A stretch of DNA of 27,425 nt from a virus, in IMG/VR virus record IMGVR_UViG_3300030450_002882, positions 1 to 27,425 of that record; one strand, given 5' to 3'. Positions 1 through 8,193 of the stretch are shown piece by piece (position 1 is the stretch's first letter; each line of letters opens with the position of its first letter). The position numbers and the translations under genes were made by a program. The notes under the pieces are model-generated. The model was not told the DNA's origin. It made no database searches and was given only the letters and a program-made list of their open reading frames with translations.

Positions 1-198
1 TTGGCGTTATTTAGAAGTTCTACGCAAATCATTGCAGATACAGCATTGCTGATGTCTCGTCGTGATGCAGAAGTAGATGTGACTAGTACACGTTTTGACA
101 ATGTTATGACGGCTTGTGTAGCTGAAAATATCTTTACTGCTGATCGTGTAACTGCGTTCAAGCGAGGTATTCGTCTTAAACGTCCTGAAGAACTTTAA
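1..198 (+). CDS. C-terminal end of an unidentified phage gene (cut by window edge)
   Basis: The reading frame is open from the first base and stops at TAA 196-198, leaving 65 residues. The first codon is TTG, but the frame cannot be followed upstream, so this is most likely the tail of a longer late gene and not a complete protein. The visible part is mixed-charge and ends in a basic stretch (KRGIRLKRPEEL). I see no membrane segment or catalytic motif and do not recognise the family. Its stop codon forms one arm of a small inverted repeat carrying the ribosome-binding site of the next gene, which suggests they share a transcript. Confidence 0.6.
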   Translation: MALFRSSTQIIADTALLMSRRDAEVDVTSTRFDNVMTACVAENIFTADRVTAFKRGIRLKRPEEL

Positions 199-211
199 AG
201 GAGTTAAATAA

Positions 212-349
212 ATGAAAATTATAGAAGCTATAAGAGATTGGCTTTTAATGGCTTGGGAAACTGTAAAGACTCCTGAATTTTGGATGGTTCCAAAAGAAGA
301 TAAAGAAGTTTCTGAAGATGTAGAGGTTCAGGCAGATGGAAAAGACTGA
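212..349 (+). CDS. Small 45-residue hypothetical phage protein
   Basis: ATG at 212 follows an excellent ribosome-binding site, AGGAG at 199-203, eight bases upstream. The frame ends at TGA 347-349, giving 45 residues. The N-terminal half is a Trp-rich amphipathic segment (three tryptophans in the first 24 residues) and the C-terminal third is acidic. It overlaps the next gene by 14 bases, typical of tightly packed phage genes and consistent with translational coupling. No family is recognised. The strong start signal and the placement between two other rightward genes are the main support. Confidence 0.6.
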   Translation: MKIIEAIRDWLLMAWETVKTPEFWMVPKEDKEVSEDVEVQADGKD

Positions 350-560
350 GGCTCTTGATGTGGCCCTTGAAGCTTTAGAGCGTATCGCTAAGCATGAGAA
401 AGAATGCGGCGAAAGATGGGCAGAAGCTTTAACAGAGTTAAAGAATCTAAGACTTGCTACTGACAATCACGCAAAAAGATGGGAAAAGGTAGCATGGCTT
501 GTTATAGGTACAGTAATTACGACTGGTGCTGCTGCATCAGTTACCATTTTAAATAGTTAA
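336..560 (+). CDS. Coiled-coil protein with C-terminal membrane helix (XhlA-like)
   Basis: This 74-residue protein has two parts. Residues 1-47 form a charged, heptad-like helix rich in Glu, Lys and Leu, and residues 51-71 are a hydrophobic span (VAWLVIGTVITT and onward) ending in a few polar residues. That architecture, a soluble coiled coil followed by one tail-anchor helix, resembles the XhlA/haemolysin-type family of phage lysis-associated proteins. The match is by layout only and I see no diagnostic motif. It could also be a virion or tail-assembly membrane protein. It overlaps the 45-residue gene upstream and is 12 bases before the repeat-protein gene. Confidence 0.65.
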   Translation: MEKTEALDVALEALERIAKHEKECGERWAEALTELKNLRLATDNHAKRWEKVAWLVIGTVITTGAAASVTILNS

Positions 561-572
561 AGGACTTAAATT

Positions 573-839
573 ATGCAACCAGGAAATCCCGATAAACTTT
601 ATCCGTCGCCTAACATATCTGGTGGAGTTAATAGTATTTACCTTTCTGACAATACTAAGGTAGCAGGAGGTAACAGTAATATTTATCTTAAAGATGCTCA
701 AAAGATTCCAGGTGGAGCTAATGACATTTATTCAGGTGAAGTTACTAAAATATCTGGAGGAGCCAATGATATTTCTCTTTCTGATAATCAAGCTACATCT
801 CAAACAGGTATCTATTTAAAAGATAATACACCTGTATAA
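573..839 (+). CDS. Small protein built of 15-residue Gly/Asn/Tyr repeats
   Basis: The protein has 88 residues. After a short leader (MQPGNPDKLYPSPN) it consists of four tandem 15-residue units and one shorter, degenerate unit. The consensus is hydrophobic-x-Gly-Gly-x-Asn-(Ser/Asp)-Ile-(Tyr/Ser)-x-x-(Asp/Glu)-x-x-Lys, seen for example as ISGGVNSIYLSDNTK and VAGGNSNIYLKDAQK. Regular short repeats with alternating hydrophobic residues and Gly-Gly turns suggest a beta-solenoid or beta-hairpin stack, so a surface, fibre or decoration role is possible. That is inference and I do not recognise the family. The start has AGGA at 561-564. The gene lies 22 bases before the giant 1319-residue gene and is probably co-expressed with the virion genes. 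Confidence 0.7.
   Translation: MQPGNPDKLYPSPNISGGVNSIYLSDNTKVAGGNSNIYLKDAQKIPGGANDIYSGEVTKISGGANDISLSDNQATSQTGIYLKDNTPV
615..794 (+). repeat. Four tandem 45-bp coding repeats
   Basis: Units at 615-659, 660-704, 705-749 and 750-794 each encode 15 residues of the 88-residue repeat protein. The DNA copies have diverged while the Gly-Gly, Asn and Ile positions are kept, so selection appears to act on the protein. A fifth, partial unit (795-836) closes the array. Confidence 0.8.
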
Positions 840-858
840 GTAAAGAAAGGGTTACTTA
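837..858 (+). promoter_or_regulatory. Hairpin displaying the ribosome-binding site of the 1319-residue gene
   Basis: TAAGTAA (837-843) and TTACTTA (852-858) are perfect seven-base inverted repeats. The eight-base loop AGAAAGGG contains the only plausible Shine-Dalgarno sequence for the ATG at 862. The left arm begins with the stop codon of the upstream gene, so ribosomes finishing that gene would melt the structure. This suggests translational coupling or controlled initiation of a very large virion protein. The structure is read from sequence; the function is inferred. Confidence 0.4.
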
Positions 859-861
859 GTT

Positions 862-3800
862 ATGGCTAGAAAGTCTGCAAAAAATAAGAAGGCTTTGAAA
901 AGAAAAAATGAAGCCAGTAAGCGTAGTCGTGTCTTAAAACAGAGACAGGATTACACTGTGGGTGGCAGAGTGAAAGCCTTTAACGGTCTTCCTGATGGTG
1001 TACAGGCAGCTATGGATGCTGCAAAGAAAGCAGAAGAAGCAAGAACAAGAGCAACACAATCAACTCAAGGAACAGAGGTTCCTGGTCAAGGTGGGCAAAG
1101 TGATATTGTTCCTACACCTGTAAAAACTAGACCAGATTTAACTGGAGTTATTGATCCTGGTTCTGGTACAGGTGTACAACTACCTACTACCCCTGTTCCT
1201 TCGGATATGGTTCCTACAACTAGAACACCTACACCTGAACCTACTGGAGTTGTTCAGCCTGGAGTTGGTACAGGTATAGAGCTACCTAAAAAAGAAGAAC
1301 CTGCACAACAAGTTTTAAACTTTGGCACCCGTTACGACGGTAAAGAGTTTACTCCTCAAAACTATGAACGTATTAGTAGAGAGGGCGGTGATCCTAATCA
1401 AGATAAGTTTATTACTAATGATGAATGGGTCAACTGGATGCTTGATAAAGGTCCAGATGAAGGCGTTAGTGAGCAAGGGATTCCTTTTGGAACTATTTGG
1501 AGAGAAAAGTTAACAGAAGCTGCCAAGCAGGGGGCATTGACAAATGCTACTCGTGAAAAGCTTAACCAAAGGTTAGGTGTTGGTACTGTAACTACTACTG
1601 AAACTGATGATGTAGGGCAACAAACTACAGTTGCTGCTCAACAAGCTGCTGCTGCTCAACAAGCTGATGATGATGAAGAAATACCCTACGACGATTCTAG
1701 ATTAGCTGATGTTAATAATCCTGCAAATAAAGAAACATATTATAATAGTGATGACGATAGACTTGAGGCAAGCAATCCTTTTTTAAATGATGAAAAGGGT
1801 TCAATTAACCTAGAGCCACTTAAATTTTCAGCTCAAGAAACTGAAATATTTAATTTAAATATGGATAGATGGCTTGCTGCTAATCCACGTCCACAAGATG
1901 ATATTGTCACAACTGGTGACCCTACGGGAGGGACAGGGGGGTCATTTTCAATAAGACCCACTCAAAGATATAATGATTGGCGATCTTCTAAAGCTGCTTT
2001 TCATAATGCCACCGTTAAACAAGTATTAAGGTTACCTAAAGTCAAGGAAGGCGAGGACGGTTATAGGATACTTCCTGTATCAGGGACTGAGTTTAAAAGA
2101 AGAACAACTGCTCCTTACAAAATACCTGCAATGGATGCAGATGATGTTGCAGATATTTCTGTTACTAAAGTATCTGATAGAACTACGGATGATCCTACTA
2201 CAGAAGATGTAGATGAAAGAACTAGAGCAGAAACCTTTCAAATGGATAGGTTTGAAAGAGATGACGAAGGCAATATTCAGTTTGATGACGCAGGTAATCC
2301 TATACGGGCACTTAGAGATGTAGCTGAGTTAACAAAAGAAGAAAAAGTAGCTGTTGAGGATATTGATGCAGATACAGTAGACAGCACTGAAAGACAGTTA
2401 ACTGACCCTAGTGTTGTTGCTGAAAATGCAAAAGCTTTAGGAGTATCAGCTCCAGCTATGCGAGGATTTTTAGCCGCAGAAGCTAACTACTTTAATAAGT
2501 ATCCTGAAGTACGTAACGCTATTAAAAGAGGTGAAGCTACTGACCTTTTTGATTATCACAGACGTATAGGAAAAGATTTAGGTTACACATTAGACTTTGA
2601 TGATACTAAGTATGCTGTTGGTTCAGCAGAGAAACTTGCTGAAGCATCTAGAGCAGCTTTAACAGCTACTACAGCAGCAGAAAGAGACCCTATACAGGAA
2701 AAAGCTGCTAAAGCAGCCGCTAAACCTTTTATAGAAGATACAAGATCTCAAATTGATCCTGTTACAGGAGAGCGAGTTCTTTTATCTTCTACACCTGATG
2801 CAGAAAAACAAACTAGAGAAGCTATACTTGATGAAACTGCTGCTGAAGGTGACGAGGCTTTAATACAGGGAGAAGTAGGTTACGAAGCCGCAGAAAGAAG
2901 AGAGCTAAAAGGAGAAGCAGCTAAAGGAGATGCTAGATCATTACTACAAGAAGTAGGTGAGATACCTCCTGATATAGCTGAAGCAATTCTTGATAATCCT
3001 GTAAGTATTACAGCACAAATAGATACTACTCCTGTAGAGGTTCAAGCAGCAGTTGCAGCATTACCCAATGAAGCACTTGTATCTGTTCAAATAGAAAACC
3101 TTTTAGCAGGTATTGATGAAGGAGTTACACCTATATGGGCTAGACCAGCCGTACAGCTAGTAAACTCTAGAATGAGTGCAAGAGGTCTTGATGTTTCTAC
3201 AGTAGGTAGAGATGCTCTTTTTAATGCAATTATTCAAACTGCTTTACCTATTGCTCAAAGTAATGCAGCCGCGTTACAACAGAGAGCTACTCAAAACTTA
3301 TCAAATGAACAACAGGCTAACCTGCAACAAGCTTCACAGGAGATGCAGCTAAGGTTAACTAATCTAGCTAACAGACAAGAATCTGGTTCACAGAGTGCTC
3401 AGCTTGCACAGCAGATTAACCTGACTCAGGGACAGTTTACTCAACAAGCTCAATTAACTCAGTCAGAACAGGCTCAACAGGTAAGAATACAAAGCCTTCA
3501 GAATGAACAACAAGCTGCTATGTCTAATCTGGGGAATGATCAACAGATTGAACTTGCTAATTTACAAATAGAAGCAGAAAGGTTAGGTGCTAATCAAAGT
3601 GCAATTAACCAGGAAAAGATGGCTGAAATGCAAGTAGCTGCAAACTTCCTTCAGCGTAATGCTGAGTTTAAGCAACAAATGGAAGTAGCTAATCTTTCAA
3701 ACGAACAGCAAATGCGCTTGTCGTATCTTACTGCTAAAAATCAGGCATCCTCTGAAAATCTTAATGCTGCACAACAAACAGAACTGGCTAATCTTAGTAA

Positions 3801-4821
3801 AAGGTTAGAAGTTAATAAAATTACTGCAAACCTTGCACAACAGATGAACTTGGCTCAACTTAATGTTGACCAACAAACAGCAATTCAAAATGCTGCTACT
3901 GTTGCTAACATAGATTTAACTAAGTTTAGTGCTGCACAACAAGTAGAACTGTCTAATAGTAAATTTATGCAAACATCAACTTTGCAGGATTTAAACAACA
4001 GACAACAAACTGTTATGCAGGATGCTACCACTTTAGCATCTATGGATTTACAGGCAGCAGACTCACTTACGAAAGTAAGTATTGAAAATGCTAGAAACTT
4101 TTTACAAATGGACATGACTAATTTAAACAATGAGCAACAGGCTTATATGCTTGACTCTCAACAACGACAGCAAAGAATGCTAAGTGATGCAGCAATTCAA
4201 AATTCTGCTAGGCAGTTCAATGCTTCTAGTGACTTACAAACTCAACAATATGTAACAAGTCTTGCAGCACAGTTAAATCAGTTCAATAGTCAGCAAGTAA
4301 ACGCACTAGAACAGTTTAACTCTGCTGAGACTAATAGAGTAGCAGCTATTAATGCTGGTAATGAGTTACAGGCTGAGCAGTTTATGGCTCAAATACAAAC
4401 ACAGATAAGACAGTTTAATAGCAGTCAAGATGCACAGATTGAACAGTTTAATACTGCTAATAGCCAGGCCATTGAACAGTCTAATATTGAGTGGAGAAGA
4501 AAAGCTAACTTAGCTGATAGTGCTGCACAAAATGCAGCTAATCAACAACAAACAGCTTTTCAATTTGACTTGGATAAAACAGCACTTTCTCAAGCTTGGC
4601 AAACATTACGTGATCAAGCTGCTTTTGACATGACTGAATATCAAAATGATAAAGAAAGAAAGATTAGTGCTATTAATGCTGTATTGTCTAATGAAGCTTT
4701 TATGACAGAGGGTCAATTTTCAACACAAAGAAGAACTCTTTTAGAGTCACTTAATGTATTTAGCGATTCTATAAAAGAAATAGATGTTGCATTTGAATTA
4801 CCATCTGAGTTACGAGCGTAA
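862..4821 (+). CDS. Giant Gln/Asn/Ala-rich repeat protein, probable virion structural protein
   Basis: This 1319-residue protein has a modular build. Residues 1-30 are strongly basic. Residues 80-147 are two tandem 34-residue Pro/Thr/Gly repeats. Residues 177-188 (DPNQDKFITNDE) match a canonical EF-hand calcium loop. Residues from about 190 to 790 are charged and without a motif I recognise. From about residue 795 to 1260 there is a long helical region of Gln/Asn/Ala-rich repeats, with recurring NLSNEQQ-like units and QFNS-like units spaced 11 residues apart in places. No transmembrane segment or enzyme motif is evident. I recall similar NLSNEQQ repeats in proteins called structural in marine phages. 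It could be an ejected internal protein, a tape-measure-like rod or a fibre. It is first of five large or medium genes with short spacers. Confidence 0.7.
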   Translation: MARKSAKNKKALKRKNEASKRSRVLKQRQDYTVGGRVKAFNGLPDGVQAAMDAAKKAEEARTRATQSTQGTEVPGQGGQSDIVPTPVKTRPDLTGVIDPGSGTGVQLPTTPVPSDMVPTTRTPTPEPTGVVQPGVGTGIELPKKEEPAQQVLNFGTRYDGKEFTPQNYERISREGGDPNQDKFITNDEWVNWMLDKGPDEGVSEQGIPFGTIWREKLTEAAKQGALTNATREKLNQRLGVGTVTTTETDDVGQQTTVAAQQAAAAQQADDDEEIPYDDSRLADVNNPANKETYYNSDDDRLEASNPFLNDEKGSINLEPLKFSAQETEIFNLNMDRWLAANPRPQDDIVTTGDPTGGTGGSFSIRPTQRYNDWRSSKAAFHNATVKQVLRLPKVKEGEDGYRILPVSGTEFKRRTTAPYKIPAMDADDVADISVTKVSDRTTDDPTTEDVDERTRAETFQMDRFERDDEGNIQFDDAGNPIRALRDVAELTKEEKVAVEDIDADTVDSTERQLTDPSVVAENAKALGVSAPAMRGFLAAEANYFNKYPEVRNAIKRGEATDLFDYHRRIGKDLGYTLDFDDTKYAVGSAEKLAEASRAALTATTAAERDPIQEKAAKAAAKPFIEDTRSQIDPVTGERVLLSSTPDAEKQTREAILDETAAEGDEALIQGEVGYEAAERRELKGEAAKGDARSLLQEVGEIPPDIAEAILDNPVSITAQIDTTPVEVQAAVAALPNEALVSVQIENLLAGIDEGVTPIWARPAVQLVNSRMSARGLDVSTVGRDALFNAIIQTALPIAQSNAAALQQRATQNLSNEQQANLQQASQEMQLRLTNLANRQESGSQSAQLAQQINLTQGQFTQQAQLTQSEQAQQVRIQSLQNEQQAAMSNLGNDQQIELANLQIEAERLGANQSAINQEKMAEMQVAANFLQRNAEFKQQMEVANLSNEQQMRLSYLTAKNQASSENLNAAQQTELANLSKRLEVNKITANLAQQMNLAQLNVDQQTAIQNAATVANIDLTKFSAAQQVELSNSKFMQTSTLQDLNNRQQTVMQDATTLASMDLQAADSLTKVSIENARNFLQMDMTNLNNEQQAYMLDSQQRQQRMLSDAAIQNSARQFNASSDLQTQQYVTSLAAQLNQFNSQQVNALEQFNSAETNRVAAINAGNELQAEQFMAQIQTQIRQFNSSQDAQIEQFNTANSQAIEQSNIEWRRKANLADSAAQNAANQQQTAFQFDLDKTALSQAWQTLRDQAAFDMTEYQNDKERKISAINAVLSNEAFMTEGQFSTQRRTLLESLNVFSDSIKEIDVAFELPSELRA
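1099..1302 (+). repeat. Two tandem 102-bp repeats coding a Pro/Thr/Gly linker
   Basis: Positions 1099-1200 and 1201-1302 encode two successive 34-residue units, each beginning SD(I/M)VPT and containing TGV(I/V)xPGxGTG(V/I)xLP. The residues between the conserved blocks vary. The composition suggests an extended flexible linker between the basic N-terminus and the EF-hand region of the giant protein. Confidence 0.8.
3292..4640 (+). repeat. Long Gln/Asn/Ala-rich helical repeat region (11-residue periodicity)
   Basis: Within the giant protein, short units recur many times: NLSNEQQ, NAAQQTEL, SAAQQVEL, LNNEQQAYM. Later comes a run where QFN or QSN recurs every 11 residues (around 4408-4491 the segments RQFNSSQDAQI, EQFNTANSQAI and EQSNIEWRRKA follow directly). 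An 11-residue period fits a hendecad coiled coil. The boundaries are approximate. Confidence 0.65.
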
Positions 4822-4838
4822 AAAAGGAGTTATTGTAA

Positions 4839-6047
4839 ATGGGCTTTTTTAGTAAGTTATGGAGAGGCGTTAAAAAAACTTTCAAGAAAATTGGTAAAGG
4901 CATTAAAAAAGTCTTTAAGAAAGTAGGAAAGTGGGCTGGCAAATTAGGAGTGGTTGGACAGATAGCCCTGTCATTTATTCCTTTTGGACAAATATTTGCA
5001 CCCATGTTAAGTGGGTTAAGTAGTTCATTTTTAGGTGTATTAGGTAAAGGTTTAGCTGCTGCTAATCCTATAGTTAAAGGTGCTTCTTGGATGGTTAATG
5101 CTGCTTACAAAACTGGATCAGCTATCTACAAAGGCTACAAAACTGTAACTGGTGCTGTTAGTAAGTTTATAGGAGAAACTGTTGGTTTTATTGGTAGTAA
5201 AATTCCAGGTGTTAATAAAGTAATTGGTAAAGATGCTGCTGGTTCTTTCTTTGGTACAGGATCAGATAGTGTACTTGGTAGAGTAGGAGAACAAGTAAGT
5301 GCTGATTGGGGTGGCTTTAAAAAAGCAGTAGGAGGCATTATAGAACTTAATCCTACAGCCAAAGGTGTAGAGTACATGAAAGATGCCAATATTCTGAAAG
5401 GAGAATATAGGTATGACAGTCCTGATATTAATCCTAAAACAGGTGAATTATTTGATCGTACTAAAGATGGAGACATTATTCCTGGCACAAGTATATCTGT
5501 TCAAGATCAAATACAAAGATCAGGAGGTCAATTACCTGAATATCTTAAAGATAAACCAATGTATGGTTCTTCTATATATACAGGAAAATTAGATGCAGTA
5601 ACTGAAAAATCTTTTAAATTAACAGCTTCTCCAAATGGCCTAGATGCTATTGGAACAGCTGAAAATCTTAATGTTAAACCTGTAGAGCCTCCTGTTGATG
5701 ATAAAAGTTTACTAGGTAGAGTAGGAGACTCTATGGTAGACAGTGCTGTTAATCTTCCAGCTAATTTGGCTACTAGTCTCGCAACTGGAGCAGTACAGCA
5801 AGAAGTTATGGGAGATACTATGCCTGAACCAAGACCAAGAAATGCTCTTGATTTAAATTATGGTTCTCGTAGCTATGATGTAGGACAAGTTATTTCAAGT
5901 ATGGCTCCTCTTATAACAACTCCTACAAATTTTTATCAAAATTCTGAATATAACTTACTTATGGCAAACCTTATGAATACTTTTGGTGTTTCTGGAGGTG
6001 CTTTTGGAAATTGGAATACGAATCTTTCTCAACAACAAGCAGCTTAA
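4839..6047 (+). CDS. Virion-type protein with cationic amphipathic N-terminus
   Basis: The protein has 402 residues. Residues 1-37 are extremely basic, with two exact-length 11-residue tandem units (GVKKTFKKIGK, then GIKKVFKKVGK) that would form an amphipathic cationic helix. Residues about 38-70 are a hydrophobic segment with prolines and glycines (FIPFGQIFAPMLSGL is part of it). Further Gly/Ala-rich, mildly hydrophobic stretches follow to about residue 160, and the rest is soluble and Gly/Pro/Asp-rich. This fits a protein that inserts into or crosses membranes, as T7 gp14 does during genome ejection, but I see no sequence homology to prove that. The start has AGGAG at 4826-4830. It lies 17 bases after the giant gene. 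Confidence 0.7.
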   Translation: MGFFSKLWRGVKKTFKKIGKGIKKVFKKVGKWAGKLGVVGQIALSFIPFGQIFAPMLSGLSSSFLGVLGKGLAAANPIVKGASWMVNAAYKTGSAIYKGYKTVTGAVSKFIGETVGFIGSKIPGVNKVIGKDAAGSFFGTGSDSVLGRVGEQVSADWGGFKKAVGGIIELNPTAKGVEYMKDANILKGEYRYDSPDINPKTGELFDRTKDGDIIPGTSISVQDQIQRSGGQLPEYLKDKPMYGSSIYTGKLDAVTEKSFKLTASPNGLDAIGTAENLNVKPVEPPVDDKSLLGRVGDSMVDSAVNLPANLATSLATGAVQQEVMGDTMPEPRPRNALDLNYGSRSYDVGQVISSMAPLITTPTNFYQNSEYNLLMANLMNTFGVSGGAFGNWNTNLSQQQAA

Positions 6048-6059
6048 TAGGCATTAATT

Positions 6060-6584
6060 ATGTCAGAGATGACTGAAACCGACAAAGACTTTTATAGGAT
6101 AGGTACTTCTTTTAAAAGACCTATACCTGGTTCTTCTTTAACAAGAAGTCCTGAAGACAGATACACATGGGAGCAGCCTCCAGCGATTACTGACTCCTCA
6201 GAAGCGTCTAGGTTCTTTTTTATGAAGCTAGTAGAGCCTAAAGTATACAACGCTGTTTTAGATTCAGTAGAGGAAGGAACTCCTCTTATGGATATATCAC
6301 AGATGTTGATGTATCAGGCATTTTCTGATGGGGTTATTAACCCTGATTTGATGCTAACTATGGTAGAGCAGGTTGTTTATATGATTGCTGCTTTGGCTGA
6401 AAGGCAGGGGATAGACTTTATTATTCAAGAAGATGATGAAGATGATATAGAAGAAGCTGCTATGGAAAGGTCTATAAATTTTAAATCTGTTGAAAAAGAA
6501 GAGATTGAGATACCTGAAGAGATAACTCAACAGTTAGACGAAGCAGATATACCCGAAAGACGCTCATTATTAGGAGAGCAGTAA
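6060..6584 (+). CDS. Conserved marine-phage-type protein with IPGSSLT/PWE-like N-terminus
   Basis: This is a 174-residue acidic protein. The N-terminal segment FKRPIPGSSLTRSPEDRYTW followed by EQPP resembles a motif that I recall at the start of small conserved proteins of T4-like cyanophages and pelagiphages. The middle (about residues 60-120) is predicted helical with several Met residues (ISQMLMYQAFSDGV), and the C-terminus is strongly acidic, including EDDEDDIEEAA. No enzyme motif or membrane helix is evident. Its place among large virion-type genes suggests a structural or assembly role, perhaps chaperoning the basic protein before it. It is 12 bases after that gene and one base before the next. 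Confidence 0.65.
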   Translation: MSEMTETDKDFYRIGTSFKRPIPGSSLTRSPEDRYTWEQPPAITDSSEASRFFFMKLVEPKVYNAVLDSVEEGTPLMDISQMLMYQAFSDGVINPDLMLTMVEQVVYMIAALAERQGIDFIIQEDDEDDIEEAAMERSINFKSVEKEEIEIPEEITQQLDEADIPERRSLLGEQ

Positions 6585-6585
6585 A

Positions 6586-8163
6586 ATGGCACTACCTAGC
6601 TTAGGTGAAGCTTACTCGTTGCTGGCTGATGCACAAAGTGCTGAGTTTAAAAGGCGACGAAAAGAAGAAGAAGATTACAGAGGAAAACTACAAAGAGATC
6701 AAATAAAGTATGCTCTTCTTGGCAACATTGCTTCTGCTTTTATAAATCCTCTCGCAAAAGAACTAAGCACAGGGGTAGGAACAGCTATTTCAAATGTTTT
6801 AGGTGGAGACAGATTAAAAACTGTAAAAGAAAGTGAAGCATATCGTACCACTCATAAAAAAGTTAAATTGGCTCAAGACAGACTTGCTAAAGCTCAAGAA
6901 GTTTATCAAGAATACGCAAATAGTGAATATGGCAGTCCTAAAGAATACTACGATAATGTATATGGTCCTAAGCTACTTATGGATGAGCTAAATCAAGCAA
7001 TTGCATTAAGTCCAGGAGCTAAACTTGGATTAAAAGGTAAAGAAGTGTTTGGCACCGAGGAAGCTTTTTTAAACTTTGCTCGTGACAGTTTTCAAAGTAA
7101 GCATCGTATTGTAGATAGTAGGGGTGAAAGAACTATTCCTTTAGTTGATAAAAATCAAAAAGCATATATTACAGAAGAAAAGTATAAAGAGGGTTTAGCA
7201 AATTTTGAAAAAGTAATGGATTTAGTAGAAAACAATACTTTAACTTTAGATAATTGGGAAAACGACACAGATAAATTAGTAAGAAAGGCATTAGGAGCAG
7301 ACGGTTTAATACCTGCTTTTGTTAGAAAAATAAAAGGTATTTCTAAAGAAGATATAAACAGTTCTATTACAACACTTTTAAAGTCTGGAAAATATTCTTC
7401 TTTTAGTAAAGAAATAATTAATGCTATGGACACTTTTAAAAAAACAGGTGACTTTAATCAACAAGAAGTTAATGCAGCTTTATTGTCTAATAGAATAATA
7501 GAAGAAGCTATTAAGCGCGGAAACATTACAAAAAGTTCCACCGAAACTACTAGAGGTAAAGATAGAAATGAGCTTAAAGTAGTAAAGACTACAACAGTAA
7601 CAAATAAACTGGGAAAAGTGGAGGAAGTTGTTACCACAGATATAACGGACCTTCTTACAGAAAAAGATAGAAAAAGAGCAGAAAGAAAAGTTATAGGTAC
7701 AGCTTATAAAGCTTGGTACGATGGTTTAACGGCTTCAGCCCAAGAAGAGTTTCAAACATTAGTTAACGATAATAAAAATTACGCGCTAGGTAAAAATTCT
7801 TTTAAAGAGCTTCATAAAGCAGCGATGCTTGGGCTTAAAGATTTGTCTGACGCTGATGTTAATACTTTATTTTCTGATCTTAGCACTGTTTATGATAAAA
7901 GTTTTTTAGCCACTTCAGAACATTACAGTAAACAATACATAGATTCTATTCAGGGAGTAGCTGATTTAAGAGCTGCCAACGATAGACTGCGATCTGCAGA
8001 AGAACAGAAACAAACACTGATATCCAGTGAAACGTATACGGGAAAGACTAAAGCTGACATTGACGATGAAATAACAAAAGCAGAAAATGAATATGCAATG
8101 TTATTTAGAGTTTTTCTTGATAATGCTGATAAGTTAATACGAGAAAATGTAGGTAGATACTAA
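6586..8163 (+). CDS. Helical internal-virion-type protein of unknown function
   Basis: The protein has 525 residues and is mostly charged and helical. Residues 15-42 are a very charged helix (FKRRRKEEEDYRGKLQRDQ). Residues 43-75 are a mildly hydrophobic Ala/Gly/Leu segment that could contact membrane, followed by a coiled-coil-like stretch (about 85-110) and a long Lys/Glu/Ala-rich body. The end, about 465-520, is again coiled-coil-like. No catalytic motif is evident. In position it corresponds to the middle of the T7 gp14-gp15-gp16 ejection-protein series, which is my best guess for its role. The ribosome-binding site TTAGGAGA lies inside the end of the preceding gene. Confidence 0.65.
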   Translation: MALPSLGEAYSLLADAQSAEFKRRRKEEEDYRGKLQRDQIKYALLGNIASAFINPLAKELSTGVGTAISNVLGGDRLKTVKESEAYRTTHKKVKLAQDRLAKAQEVYQEYANSEYGSPKEYYDNVYGPKLLMDELNQAIALSPGAKLGLKGKEVFGTEEAFLNFARDSFQSKHRIVDSRGERTIPLVDKNQKAYITEEKYKEGLANFEKVMDLVENNTLTLDNWENDTDKLVRKALGADGLIPAFVRKIKGISKEDINSSITTLLKSGKYSSFSKEIINAMDTFKKTGDFNQQEVNAALLSNRIIEEAIKRGNITKSSTETTRGKDRNELKVVKTTTVTNKLGKVEEVVTTDITDLLTEKDRKRAERKVIGTAYKAWYDGLTASAQEEFQTLVNDNKNYALGKNSFKELHKAAMLGLKDLSDADVNTLFSDLSTVYDKSFLATSEHYSKQYIDSIQGVADLRAANDRLRSAEEQKQTLISSETYTGKTKADIDDEITKAENEYAMLFRVFLDNADKLIRENVGRY

Positions 8164-8193
8164 ACTAAATAAACTTAACGTAGGCTAAAAGCA

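Noticed and set aside
5135-5488. 117-residue open frame on the minus strand inside the 402-residue gene
   Set aside because: It is antisense to a well-supported gene, rich in Pro/Ser/Leu as expected for a complementary frame, and lacks a ribosome-binding site.
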